Shown piece by piece: positions 39,803 through 47,366 of a DNA stretch of 64,000 nucleotides. Numbering within the stretch: the stretch's first letter is position 1; each line of letters starts with the position of its first letter. A program made the translations under genes and the position numbers. Under the pieces are notes generated by a model. It saw nothing but the letters and a program-made list of their open reading frames with translations, was not told the DNA's origin and made no database searches. The stretch covers positions 3,286,001 through 3,350,000 of the forward strand of contig NZ_JAPEMA010000001.1 in NCBI RefSeq assembly GCF_026343185.1, given 5' to 3'. The DNA comes from Streptomyces sp. NBC_00091. GTDB taxonomy: Bacteria > Actinomycetota > Actinomycetes > Streptomycetales > Streptomycetaceae.

Positions 39803-39879
39803 GGGGGCTGTCTCTTCCTGTCGCCGTTGTGCTGAGCTGCTGAACGGGTTCGGGGGCGTGGGGGTGACGGCCGCACGGG

Positions 39880-39963
39880 CGCGGGCTGCGGCTCAGGCAG
39901 CGGCTCGGGCAGCGCCTCAGGTTCCGGCTCGGGCTGCGGCTCAGGTTCCGGCTCAGGTTCCGG
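39880..39963. repeat. Seven 12-bp tandem repeats spanning the LtrA stop codon
   Basis: Units such as CTCAGGTTCCGG, CTCGGGCTGCGG and CTCAGGCAGCGG run in register. On the minus strand each unit is four codons and the TCA variant supplies TGA, so the array holds several in-frame stops for the LtrA gene. Copy-number or point change could move its C-terminus. Confidence 0.85.
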
Positions 39964-41119
39964 CGCGGGCGGGCTCCCCGCCGCGGACCGCGAGGGTCAT
40001 GCCGACCACCACCGTGGCCGTCGCGATCAGGCCCGCGTAGAGCACCGCGTACGAGCCCGCCCAGGTGCAGGCGAGCAGGGCGAGGGAGGAGACCGGCAAC
40101 ACCAGCTGCTGCGCGGTGCCGCGCTTGAAGTGCCGGGAGTGCAACAGCCACACCATCAGCAGGAACACCGCGGCCGGGACGGTCACGGCGGCGTTCGCGG
40201 CAAGCTGCGAGATGTGGGCCTTGCCGACCGCGTGCTCGACAGCGACCTCGATGCCGGCACCGATCGCCGCACCCGAGGCGAAGATCAGCAGATGGCCGTA
40301 GCCCCACGGGATCGCCTCCCGGTTGGAGGTCAGCCGCTCGTGCATCGGCACGGCGAAGTAGATCCACCACGCGGCGAACACGATCAGCAACCCGCCCGCG
40401 GCGATCGGCAGCAGATCACCCAGCGCCTCGTGCTCATCGAGGGCCGACTTCACCGCCACCGTGCTCGCCGCGATCGTCTCGCCCAGCACGATGATGGTGA
40501 ACAGGCCGTACCGCTCCACGATGTGATGGGCGTGCCAGGGCGTCTGGTGCCCCCGCTCGGCCAGCACCGGGACCATCAGCTCGGCCACCACCAGCACCAG
40601 GAACAGCCAGCGCTTCCACGCGTCCGGCGCGAACAGCAGCGCCACCCAGCCCGCCTGGCAGACCACCAGCCCCGCCGCGTACTTCAGCGCCGCCGAGCGC
40701 GCCTCGCCGCTCTCCCCGGCCGCGGCGCGCCACCACTGCGCGGTCAGCGCCACCCGCATGATCAGGTAGCCGATGACGGCCACCGTCCAGTCGTTCTGGT
40801 CGAAGGCCCGGCTCACCCCCGCCGCGTAGACGAGCACACCGGCGATCTGCACCAGCGTCGCGATCCGGTACGGCACGTCGTCGCAGTCGTAGGCGGAGGC
40901 GAACCACGTGAAGTTCATCCACGCCCACCACACGCCGAAGAAGACAAACGAGTAGCCCACCACCCCGCTCCCCGGATGGCCCTCCGCCAGCGCGTGCACC
41001 AGCCGCGCCCCGGCCTGGGCGATCGCGACGACGAAGCAGAGGTCGAAGAACAGCTCCAGCGAGGTCGCCGTCCGGTGCCCCTCGTCGCGGCTGCGGGCGG
41101 TCATCGGTACGTACGTCAT
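39953..41119 (-). CDS. Low-temperature requirement protein A (LtrA) family membrane protein
   Basis: 388 residues from ATG 41119; GTG 41131 is an alternative. It has about eleven hydrophobic segments. The signature SLELFFDLCFVVAIAQAGARL is at the N-terminus, followed by FGVWWAWMNFTWFASAYDCDD and HIVERYGLFTIIVLGETIAAS. The family is named after a Listeria gene needed for growth in the cold; biochemistry is unknown. The gene ends inside a 12-bp tandem repeat array. Confidence 0.87.
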   Translation of the reverse strand: MTYVPMTARSRDEGHRTATSLELFFDLCFVVAIAQAGARLVHALAEGHPGSGVVGYSFVFFGVWWAWMNFTWFASAYDCDDVPYRIATLVQIAGVLVYAAGVSRAFDQNDWTVAVIGYLIMRVALTAQWWRAAAGESGEARSAALKYAAGLVVCQAGWVALLFAPDAWKRWLFLVLVVAELMVPVLAERGHQTPWHAHHIVERYGLFTIIVLGETIAASTVAVKSALDEHEALGDLLPIAAGGLLIVFAAWWIYFAVPMHERLTSNREAIPWGYGHLLIFASGAAIGAGIEVAVEHAVGKAHISQLAANAAVTVPAAVFLLMVWLLHSRHFKRGTAQQLVLPVSSLALLACTWAGSYAVLYAGLIATATVVVGMTLAVRGGEPARAGT

Positions 41120-41333
41120 ACCGCCCAGCACAGCAGGGCACGGGCGCCCGGCAGGCGAGGCGCGCGGTCAGCGACGCAGCGGGTTGGCAGCTGCTGATTT
41201 GGTTGTAGGCCACTGTTGGCCGTCGGATGACTCTTTTGGGTGAACAGTGCGGCGTTGCCGGGCTTGTGTTCTTGCTGGACTGTTCGCTGTGGGGGTGGCT
41301 TTGTCCGCTGTGGCGCGTGGAGGGAGGTGGCTG

Positions 41334-43040
41334 GTGGCACGCGGTGCACGGAGGAGGCGGGAACTGCGTTCGCTGGCCGTTCCGTTCACGGTCGCGGCCC
41401 CGGCCGGTGCGCGTATCCGTGACCGGCTGCGGCTGAGTTCGGTGGATGCGGCGATCCTGACGCTCCTGGGTGAGCACCTCGGCCATCATGCCCGTGTGGA
41501 TCTGGCGGAGCGTGTCCGGTTGGGCAGGGTGGCGGTCAAGGACAATCGGCGGGCGGAGCGTAAGCGGGCGCTGACGAAGGTGTCTTCTTCACGATGGGCG
41601 GGTGCGATCACCCGGGCCAGTGAGGACCAGTTCCAGCTCAGCCTGCGATGCCTGTTCGATGAGCGGGCGTCCCTGCGCCGGGCCATCGCGAAGATCCGTA
41701 AGCGTTTGGCGGTGCCGTGCGGTGGGTGTGTGGGCGGTGTCCGCGGATATCGGGACCGGGCTGAGCGGGCGCAGAAGCAGCACCGGCTGGAAGTGCTCAC
41801 CGCACGCCTGGCCGGGGTGGAGGCGCGCATCGAGGCCGGGCATCCGGCGATCGTTGTCGGCAGCCGCCGCCTGGTCAAGACCCGGCACAACCTGGCCGCC
41901 GCCCAGCTCACCGAGGCCGAGTGGCGGGAGCGGTGGGATGCGGCCCGCTTGTTCCTGACCGCCGACGGTGAGTCGGGGGCGCCGTACGGGAACTACACGA
42001 TCAGTGTGGATCCGGCCGATGGCACGGTCACGATCGTCCTGCCCGAACCGCTCAGACATCTCGCGAACGCGCCGCGTGGCCGTTACCGGCTCGCCTGTAC
42101 CGTCACCTTCCACAACCGCCGGGACGAATGGCTGGACCGGGTCACCGCCAACCGGGCGGTGCGCTACGACATCGTGTGCGATCCAGAACGAGGCCGCTGG
42201 TATCTCGACGCCTCCTGGGCCACCAAAAAGCCCGTGCTGCCCACTCCCGCCGAGCTGGTTGTCACCGGCGTCCGGCTGCTGGGCGTGGACCTCAACGCCG
42301 GCCACCTCGCCGCCTGCGTCGTCGATGCGCACGGCAACCCGGTCGGTGAACCAGTCACCGTACCCACCGAGCTGACCGGACCCGCATCCCAGCGCGACGG
42401 CCGCTTGCGGGCCGCGATCACCGAACTCATCCAGCTTGCCAAGGCGAACGGCTGCACCGGGCTGGCGATCGAAAACCTGGGCTTTGACGACGCCCGTGCC
42501 ACCGGCCGAGAAACCATGGGACGTGGCAAACGCGGCAAGACCTTCCGGCGCACCGTCGCCGGACTGCCGACCGCCCGCTTTAGGGAACGCCTGCGCGGCA
42601 TGGCCCACCACGCGGGCCTCATCGTCGTCGCGGTCGATCCTGCCTACACCTCTCGCTGGGGCAGCCAGCACTGGAAGGCCCCACTCCAGCAGCAATGCAA
42701 GACCACCGTCGTCACCGGGCACCATGCGGCTTCGGTGGCGATCGGCAGACGTGCCCTGGGACACGGGATACGGCGTCGGCCAGGTGTGACCGCACACGAC
42801 CAGAGGATCGTTGTGCGGGGAGCCACCGGCCAGGCCGTCCCCCGCCCCAGGGGACGCGGGACCGCGAGCCCGCCTAGGACCCCAGGCACACCCCACCGGG
42901 GTGGCAAGACCTGCCGGGACCGAAGCGATCAGCTTGTGCTGTTCCCCGTCTCCAAGACCGTTCGGGAGACACCCGGCACCAGACGCCCAGCGTCCGGCCC
43001 GGTTCATGGCGAGTTGGCCGACACCGGCCAACTCGCATAG
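41334..43040 (+). CDS. TnpB-related (IS200/IS605 accessory) RuvC-like protein
   Basis: 568 residues from GTG 41334, chosen for GGAGGGAGG upstream. The C-terminal half carries RuvC-like blocks: LLGVDLNAGHLAACVVDAHGNP (Asp319), LAIENLGFDDAR (Glu380) and VAVDPAYTSRWGSQHW. The zinc finger of canonical TnpB is missing. Where relatives read RHDAA before IGRRALGH, this protein reads GHHAA (His464), so the third acidic residue appears lost. No TnpA is nearby. It sits between LtrA and a NarK fragment. The family is inferred to be RNA-guided or derived from RNA-guided nucleases; activity here is doubtful. Confidence 0.78.
   Translation: MARGARRRRELRSLAVPFTVAAPAGARIRDRLRLSSVDAAILTLLGEHLGHHARVDLAERVRLGRVAVKDNRRAERKRALTKVSSSRWAGAITRASEDQFQLSLRCLFDERASLRRAIAKIRKRLAVPCGGCVGGVRGYRDRAERAQKQHRLEVLTARLAGVEARIEAGHPAIVVGSRRLVKTRHNLAAAQLTEAEWRERWDAARLFLTADGESGAPYGNYTISVDPADGTVTIVLPEPLRHLANAPRGRYRLACTVTFHNRRDEWLDRVTANRAVRYDIVCDPERGRWYLDASWATKKPVLPTPAELVVTGVRLLGVDLNAGHLAACVVDAHGNPVGEPVTVPTELTGPASQRDGRLRAAITELIQLAKANGCTGLAIENLGFDDARATGRETMGRGKRGKTFRRTVAGLPTARFRERLRGMAHHAGLIVVAVDPAYTSRWGSQHWKAPLQQQCKTTVVTGHHAASVAIGRRALGHGIRRRPGVTAHDQRIVVRGATGQAVPRPRGRGTASPPRTPGTPHRGGKTCRDRSDQLVLFPVSKTVRETPGTRRPASGPVHGELADTGQLA
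43009..43036 (+). other. Hairpin at the 3' end of the TnpB-related gene
   Basis: A perfect 12-bp stem (43009-43020 with 43025-43036) with an ACAC loop ends 4 bp before the last base of the stop codon. IS200/IS605 right ends and omega/reRNAs have hairpins at this position. Candidate transposon end or guide-RNA scaffold. Confidence 0.55.
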
Positions 43041-43150
43041 CAACGGTACCCCGGGCGGACTCGTAGCGGCCCAGCACCGGCCGGGCCACCCGAGGTCGGC
43101 CCGGACGTACTCCGAGGTCCTGCTCCCCGTGCTCGGCATCCGCTGACCGC

Positions 43151-43600
43151 GTGACCAAGGCACTGCGGGCGGCGGGAGAAGGTCCTGCCGCCCATGCGAC
43201 GTTCGCCCCTGACGCCGGCGACCCCGGGGGCGGAGCCTGGACAGGTCAGGACTTCTGGGCCTTCTTCATCGGCTTCCTGGTGGCCTCCGCCTTCTCCGGG
43301 CTGGGCAACGGCTCGACCTTCCGGCTGATCCCGGTCATCTTCCGGGATCAGCACATGCGCCAGGCTGAGGGCCAGGGAACCCAGGAGCAGGCGGCCGCGC
43401 TGAAGCAGTCGGAGATGGAGGCGGGCGCCGTCACCGGCTTCTCCTCTGCCATCGCCGCCTACGGCTTCTTCTTCATTCCCGCGATGTTCGCCGCGATGGC
43501 GGTCACCCGCGCGCTGTGGCTGTTCATCGGCTTCTACGCGACCTGCCTCGCCGTCTGCTGGTGGTTCTACGCACGCAAGGGCGCGGAGGCTCCCCGCTGA
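43151..43600 (+). pseudogene. C-terminal remnant of a NarK-type nitrate/nitrite transporter
   Basis: The 149-residue frame contains FLVASAFSGLGNGSTFRLIPVIF and AVTGFSSAIAAYGFFFIPAMF, the two diagnostic C-terminal stretches of NarK-family MFS nitrate transporters. It ends in a normal last helix and stop. A full NarK has about 450 residues and twelve helices; here only the last ~3 remain and no N-terminal part exists in the window. The break lies within 110 bp of the TnpB-related gene, suggesting loss through insertion or a linked deletion. Confidence 0.75.
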
Positions 43601-43679
43601 CCGGAGCCGCAGCAGGGCCCGGAGCGGGGCCAGGAGCGGGGACCTGAGCCGCGGGCGTGGGCGGCCGTACCCTTGAGGC

Positions 43680-43901
43680 ATGAGCACCGCCCCCGCCTCC
43701 GACCCGCAGTCCCCGCAGCCAGAAGCCGGGGCGAAGCCCGAGACGAAGCCGAAGCCCAGGCCGAAGCTCGTCTTCGACGACCCGCTGGACCAGCAGTCCT
43801 CGGACGACACCGACCGGGGCTGGGGCGAGCGGCCGCCCGCCGGCGGAAGCGCGGCCGACCTGGCCCGCTTCCTCGACGAGAAGCCCCCGCACCACATCTG
43901 A
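43680..43901 (+). CDS. Small conserved hypothetical protein
   Basis: 73 residues from ATG 43680. A Pro/Lys-rich N-terminus precedes KLVFDDPLDQQSSDDTDRGWGERPPAGGSAADL and ARFLDEKPPHHI, a well-ordered, acidic, probably conserved C-terminus. No signal or membrane segment. It ends 13 bp from the convergent mscL stop. Function unknown. Confidence 0.65.
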   Translation: MSTAPASDPQSPQPEAGAKPETKPKPRPKLVFDDPLDQQSSDDTDRGWGERPPAGGSAADLARFLDEKPPHHI

Positions 43902-43914
43902 TCAGCCGGACCGG

Positions 43915-44424
43915 TCAGAAGGCGTCGCGCGCCCCCGGTGTCCCCGGCGCCGTGCGGCCCTCGCCGTTCCCGCTCCGCTGCGTGACCAGGGCGTCGCGGA
44001 TGTCCTTGAGGACCTCCAGCTCGGTGATCTCCATGGTCTCCTGCACGCCCTCCTTGGCCTTGCGGCGTGCCTCCTGCTTGGCGAGGTACTTCGCCATCGG
44101 CAGGACCATCAGGAAGTACACGACCGCTGCGGTGATCAGGAAGCTGAGCGTGGCGTTGAGTACGGAGCCCCACATGATGTTGACGCCGGTCGGCTCCCCC
44201 TTCGCGTCGACCCCACAAGGTGCCTTCAGACACGAGGTGTAGACATCCAGGTTCTTGGTGCCGATGGCGCCCACGAGCGGGCTGATGATCCCCTTGACGA
44301 TCGAGTTCACGATGTTCGTGAACGCCGCGCCGATGACCACGGCCACCGCCAGGTCGACGACGTTCCCGCGCATCAGGAAGGCCTTGAAGCCCGCCAGGAC
44401 GCTCTCCTTCTTCTTCTCGCTCAC
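43915..44424 (-). CDS. mscL: Large-conductance mechanosensitive channel MscL
   Basis: 169 residues from GTG 44424 (a tandem GTG at 44427 is possible), with AAAGG upstream. The MscL signature FKAFLMRGNVVDLAVAVVIGAAF forms S1 and TM1. TM2 is LSFLITAAVVYFLMVLPM. The periplasmic loop is longer than in E. coli and contains two cysteines (YTSCLKAPCGV). The C-terminal helix EARRKAKEGVQETMEITELEVLKDIRDAL bundles the pentamer. It is the emergency osmotic valve of the membrane. Confidence 0.95.
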   Translation of the reverse strand: MSEKKKESVLAGFKAFLMRGNVVDLAVAVVIGAAFTNIVNSIVKGIISPLVGAIGTKNLDVYTSCLKAPCGVDAKGEPTGVNIMWGSVLNATLSFLITAAVVYFLMVLPMAKYLAKQEARRKAKEGVQETMEITELEVLKDIRDALVTQRSGNGEGRTAPGTPGARDAF

Positions 44425-44547
44425 CACTGAGCCTTTCTTTGTGCCTGCTGTAGACGGAGCCAACGGTTCCGAAAGCTACGGCAGTCACAGCCCGGAGTGT
44501 CCAATCGGCCCCCACCCCAGGGCGACTTGACCGCTCCTCAGTGCGAA

Positions 44548-45126
44548 TCAGCACAGGGTCACCGCCAGACGCGCCACGGCGCCCGCCCCCACCAGGGCGC
44601 GCGCCGTGTCCCGGGGTACGGACAGGACCACCAGCGCCCCGCCATCCCCAACACCCGCCTCCGCGGCGGGCACTTCGGCCACCCGGGCGCCCGCCGCCAC
44701 CACCCGGGGCGGCCCGGTGCGCTCCGCCGCGACCACGTCCACCCGGTCCCCGGGACGCAGCAGCCGCACCGTGGCGGCGTCCGCGATGCGCACGGGGGCC
44801 GACACCATCCGCACCGCCGCCGGTGCCGGCTTCACCTCGGGCGGGGCCGCGCCCCGGGAGGCCTGCGCCTCCGTTCCGCCCACCGCCAGGGCGGCCGCCA
44901 CCACGGCCAGCCCGGCCGAGGCGACCCGCCGCCGGCGGCGCACCGCGCGCCGCAGCCGGCCCCCGGCCCGGCCCACGCGGAGCGGGGGGAAGGGGGGAAC
45001 GGGGCGCGCGGGGGGACACGTAGAAGAGGAGCCCGAGGGGGAGGCGGGGGAGGCAGGGGAGTTGGGGCACGAGGGGGACGAGGGGGACGAGGGGGACGAG
45101 GGGGGAACGGGAGAGGTCCTGGACAT
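44548..45126 (-). CDS. SAF-domain (CpaB/RcpC-like) exported protein
   Basis: 192 residues from ATG 45126. The N-terminal ~45 residues are Ser/Pro repeats (SSPSSPSSPSCPNSP) encoded by 9-bp GACGAGGGG-type tandem repeats at about 45068-45108. An arginine-rich stretch and one hydrophobic helix (VASAGLAVVAAALAVGG) follow. The SAF core is VSAPVRIADAATVRLLRPGDRVDVVA and ends VARLAVTLC. SAF domains occur in flp-pilus assembly and flagellar P-ring chaperones. No pilus genes are adjacent here. Confidence 0.72.
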   Translation of the reverse strand: MSRTSPVPPSSPSSPSSPSCPNSPASPASPSGSSSTCPPARPVPPFPPLRVGRAGGRLRRAVRRRRRVASAGLAVVAAALAVGGTEAQASRGAAPPEVKPAPAAVRMVSAPVRIADAATVRLLRPGDRVDVVAAERTGPPRVVAAGARVAEVPAAEAGVGDGGALVVLSVPRDTARALVGAGAVARLAVTLC

Positions 45127-45219
45127 GATGAGCACCGCCAAGCTGGTCGAGGTCCGGCATCCGGGCCCACTGCCCGGACTCCCTCACGATCCGCCGCCCC
45201 GCCGGCTTCCGCTCCGGCC

Positions 45220-45246
45220 TGTGGACAATCCCCAGGCTGTGGACAA
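45220..45246. promoter_or_regulatory. Two perfect DnaA boxes, 18 bp apart
   Basis: TGTGGACAA at 45220-45228 and 45238-45246 is the exact complement of TTGTCCACA, the preferred Streptomyces and E. coli DnaA box. Both lie in the 138-bp gap between the SAF and AhpD-like genes. No dnaA, dnaN or larger box cluster is nearby, so this is not oriC. Possible DnaA-responsive regulation or titration. Confidence 0.6.
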
Positions 45247-45264
45247 CGCCGTCACCCCCAGGGG

Positions 45265-45822
45265 TCAGCGCCCGGTCGGCACCTGGCAGGACTCCGAGAA
45301 CCCCTGGCTGGTCAGGCCGAAGGCGCTGTTGACCCGCGAGCGCCAGTTCTCCAGCGCGACCATGGCGGTGAGTTCGACGAACGCCGCCTCACCGAGCCGG
45401 GCGATCAGCTCGGCCGCCAGCTCGTCCGTGACCGTCGGCTCGGTCTCGGTCATCGCCTCGGCGTACTCCATGACCAGCAGCTCCAGCTCCGTGAACACCT
45501 CACGGGCCTCGCGCCACTGCGGCACCCGCTCGATCTTCTCCGGCGACAGCCCCTTCTCGACGCCCTCCCAGTAGCCGAAGTCCATGCACCACGAGCAGTT
45601 GATGCGCGCGGCGGAGGCCATGACCGCGAGGTGCTTGAGGCCGGCGTCGAGCTTGTTCCACTTCGCGGCCTGCTGCTCCATACGGACGTACGAGAACAGC
45701 ACGCGCGAGTTGTGGCCGTACGCCTGGCCGGGGTCGAGCACCTTGCCGTAGGTGCGCCGCGAGTACCAGGCGCCGATGCGCATGAGGAGGGTGCGGGGCG
45801 GGGTGAGCGAGATGCGCGGCAT
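45265..45822 (-). CDS. Carboxymuconolactone decarboxylase / AhpD-like protein
   Basis: 185 residues from ATG 45822. The AhpD-fold core is MEQQAAKWNKLDAGLKHLAVMASAARINCSWCMDFGYWEG, with the redox CxxC pair (CSWC) followed by Asp-Phe-Gly. The C-terminal repeat is FTELELLVMEYAEAMTETEPTVTDELAAELIARLGEAAFVELTAMVALENW. CxxC members are alkylhydroperoxidase-like disulfide reductases; others decarboxylate aromatics. The intact CxxC favours a redox role. Confidence 0.85.
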   Translation of the reverse strand: MPRISLTPPRTLLMRIGAWYSRRTYGKVLDPGQAYGHNSRVLFSYVRMEQQAAKWNKLDAGLKHLAVMASAARINCSWCMDFGYWEGVEKGLSPEKIERVPQWREAREVFTELELLVMEYAEAMTETEPTVTDELAAELIARLGEAAFVELTAMVALENWRSRVNSAFGLTSQGFSESCQVPTGR

Positions 45823-45962
45823 GACGGTCCTCTTCCGGCGCGGGGTCCCGTTGACCCCTTCGCCATGGAGACAGGACAGCCCCGCGGAATGTGACACCGC
45901 CCGGAAAGATTTTTCGCCGGGCGGTGCGGAGGGCCGGCGGCTCGAGCGAGGCTCAGCCGGTG

Positions 45963-46073
45963 CTAGGGGGTGTCCGGTGGATCAGGGTCGGATAGGCCGG
46001 GTCGTCTGGCACCGCGGCAAGCCGCGGTGCCAGGCGGGCCGGGCCCGGCCCTGATCCACCGGATACCCCCTAG
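45963..46073. mobile_element. 111-bp MITE-like palindromic element with CTAG ends
   Basis: The element begins CTAGGGGGTGTCCGGTGGAT and ends ATCCACCGGATACCCCCTAG. Terminal inverted repeats are ~24 bp with one mismatch. Inner arms also pair (GGCACCGCGGC with GCCGCGGTGCC) around a 2-nt loop, so nearly the whole element folds. It has no coding capacity. CTAG at both ends fits IS5-like insertion specificity. It abuts the MTA phosphorylase gene and supplies its TAG. Confidence 0.75.
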
Positions 46074-46903
46074 GGCAGTTCGATGCCCAGGTCCCAGCCA
46101 TCGTGGGCGTGGGTGCACAGGCAGGCGCGGGCTTCGGTCGCCGGGAGCGCCGCCACCGCGTCGAAGAGGACCTCGCGGAGCCGGCCGACGTTCTCGCCGA
46201 ACACCTTCAGGACCTCCGTGTGGGACACGCCCTCACCCGTCTCGGCGCCCGCGTCCAGGTCCGTCACCAGGGCCATCGAGGTGTAGCAGAGCCCCAGCTC
46301 GCGCGCGAGCACCGCCTCCGGGTGCCCGGTCATGCCGACCACCGACCAGCCGGCGGCCGCGTGCCACTGCGACTCCGCGCGCGTCGAGAACCGCGGCCCC
46401 TCCACGACGACCATGGTGCCGCCGTCCACCGGCTCCCACTCCCGCCCACGCGCCGCCGCGAGCGCCACCGACCGGCCCACCGGGCAGTACGGGTCGGCGA
46501 AGGTGGTGTGCACGACGTTCGGGACGGTCCCGTCCGGCAGGGGCTCACCGTCGAAGAAGGTCTGAGCACGGGACTTCGTACGGTCGACCAGCTGGTCCGG
46601 CACCAGCAGCGTGCCGGGTCCGTACTCCGTCCGCAGGCCGCCGACCGCGCAGGGGCCCAGCACCTGGCGGACACCGACCGAGCGCAGTGCCCACAGGTTG
46701 GCCCGGTAGTTGATCTTGTGCGGCGGCACCGTGTGGCTGCGCCCGTGCCTCGGCAGGAACGCCACCTGCCGTCCGGCCAGCTCACCCAGGTACAGGGAGT
46801 CGCTCGGGGGCCCGTACGGGGTCTCCACCTGGATCTCGGAGACGTCCTCCAGGAAGGAGTAGAAGCCCGACCCGCCGATTACACCGATCTCTGCGTTCAC
46901 CAT
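46070..46903 (-). CDS. S-methyl-5'-thioadenosine phosphorylase (MTAP family)
   Basis: 277 residues from ATG 46903. The family signature is complete: IGVIGGSGFYSFL (phosphate loop), RHGRSHTVPPHKINYRANLWAL, then VVVEGPRFSTRAES and GMTGHPEAVLARELGLCYTSMALVTDLDAG. It cleaves methylthioadenosine with phosphate to adenine and methylthioribose-1-phosphate in methionine salvage. The stop codon TAG lies inside the CTAG end of a MITE-like element, so the original C-terminus may have been altered by insertion. Confidence 0.92.
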   Translation of the reverse strand: MVNAEIGVIGGSGFYSFLEDVSEIQVETPYGPPSDSLYLGELAGRQVAFLPRHGRSHTVPPHKINYRANLWALRSVGVRQVLGPCAVGGLRTEYGPGTLLVPDQLVDRTKSRAQTFFDGEPLPDGTVPNVVHTTFADPYCPVGRSVALAAARGREWEPVDGGTMVVVEGPRFSTRAESQWHAAAGWSVVGMTGHPEAVLARELGLCYTSMALVTDLDAGAETGEGVSHTEVLKVFGENVGRLREVLFDAVAALPATEARACLCTHAHDGWDLGIELP

Positions 46904-46927
46904 GTCCTCACCCTAACGGGGGACGCA

Positions 46928-46964
46928 CAAGGCCCCGCCGCCCAAGAGGGCGTACGGGGCCTTG
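46928..46964 (-). terminator. Hairpin between FmdB and MTAP genes
   Basis: CAAGGCCCCG (46928-46937) pairs with CGGGGCCTTG (46955-46964), with an inner CGCCC/GGGCG helix. It lies downstream of the FmdB stop (46988) and upstream of the MTAP start. Confidence 0.8.
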
Positions 46965-46987
46965 CGGAAAGCGGAAGACGTACGAGG

Positions 46988-47299
46988 TCAGGCAGCCGAG
47001 GTGGAGCTGCTGCCCGTGCTCGACGAAGCCGAGGAGGTCGAAGCGGCAGGGGCGGCAGCGGTCGACGTCGTCGTGGACGACGAGGACGAGGACTTCGAGG
47101 CAGGGGTGCTGCTCGACGAAGCGCCACGGCTGTCGTTCCGGTAGAAACCGGAACCCTTGAATACGATGCCGACCGCGGAGAACACCTTCTTCAGGCGTCC
47201 GTCACAGCTCGGGCACACGGTCAGTGCGTCATCGGTGAACTTCTGCACGGCCTCAAGGCCCTCACCGCACTCGGTGCACTGGTACTGGTAGGTCGGCAC
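46988..47299 (-). CDS. FmdB family zinc-ribbon protein
   Basis: 103 residues from GTG 47299 with GGAGGAA upstream. The N-terminal zinc ribbon PTYQYQCTECGEGLEAVQKF, with a second CPSCDG pair, holds four Cys ligands. VFSAVGIVFKGSGFYRND is the conserved end of the domain. The last ~45 residues are almost only Ser, Thr and Ala. FmdB_N proteins are named from a putative regulator of amidase genes; most are uncharacterised. Confidence 0.87.
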   Translation of the reverse strand: MPTYQYQCTECGEGLEAVQKFTDDALTVCPSCDGRLKKVFSAVGIVFKGSGFYRNDSRGASSSSTPASKSSSSSSTTTSTAAAPAASTSSASSSTGSSSTSAA

Positions 47300-47366
47300 G
47301 AATTTCCTCCTGGCACTCTGACTCAATGAGTGCTAACGACGCTCCATGGTGACGTATTCCGGCGGA

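Noticed and set aside
45220..45246. Chromosomal replication origin
   Set aside because: Only two DnaA boxes and no dnaA, dnaN, gyrB or rpmH nearby; Streptomyces oriC has many boxes.
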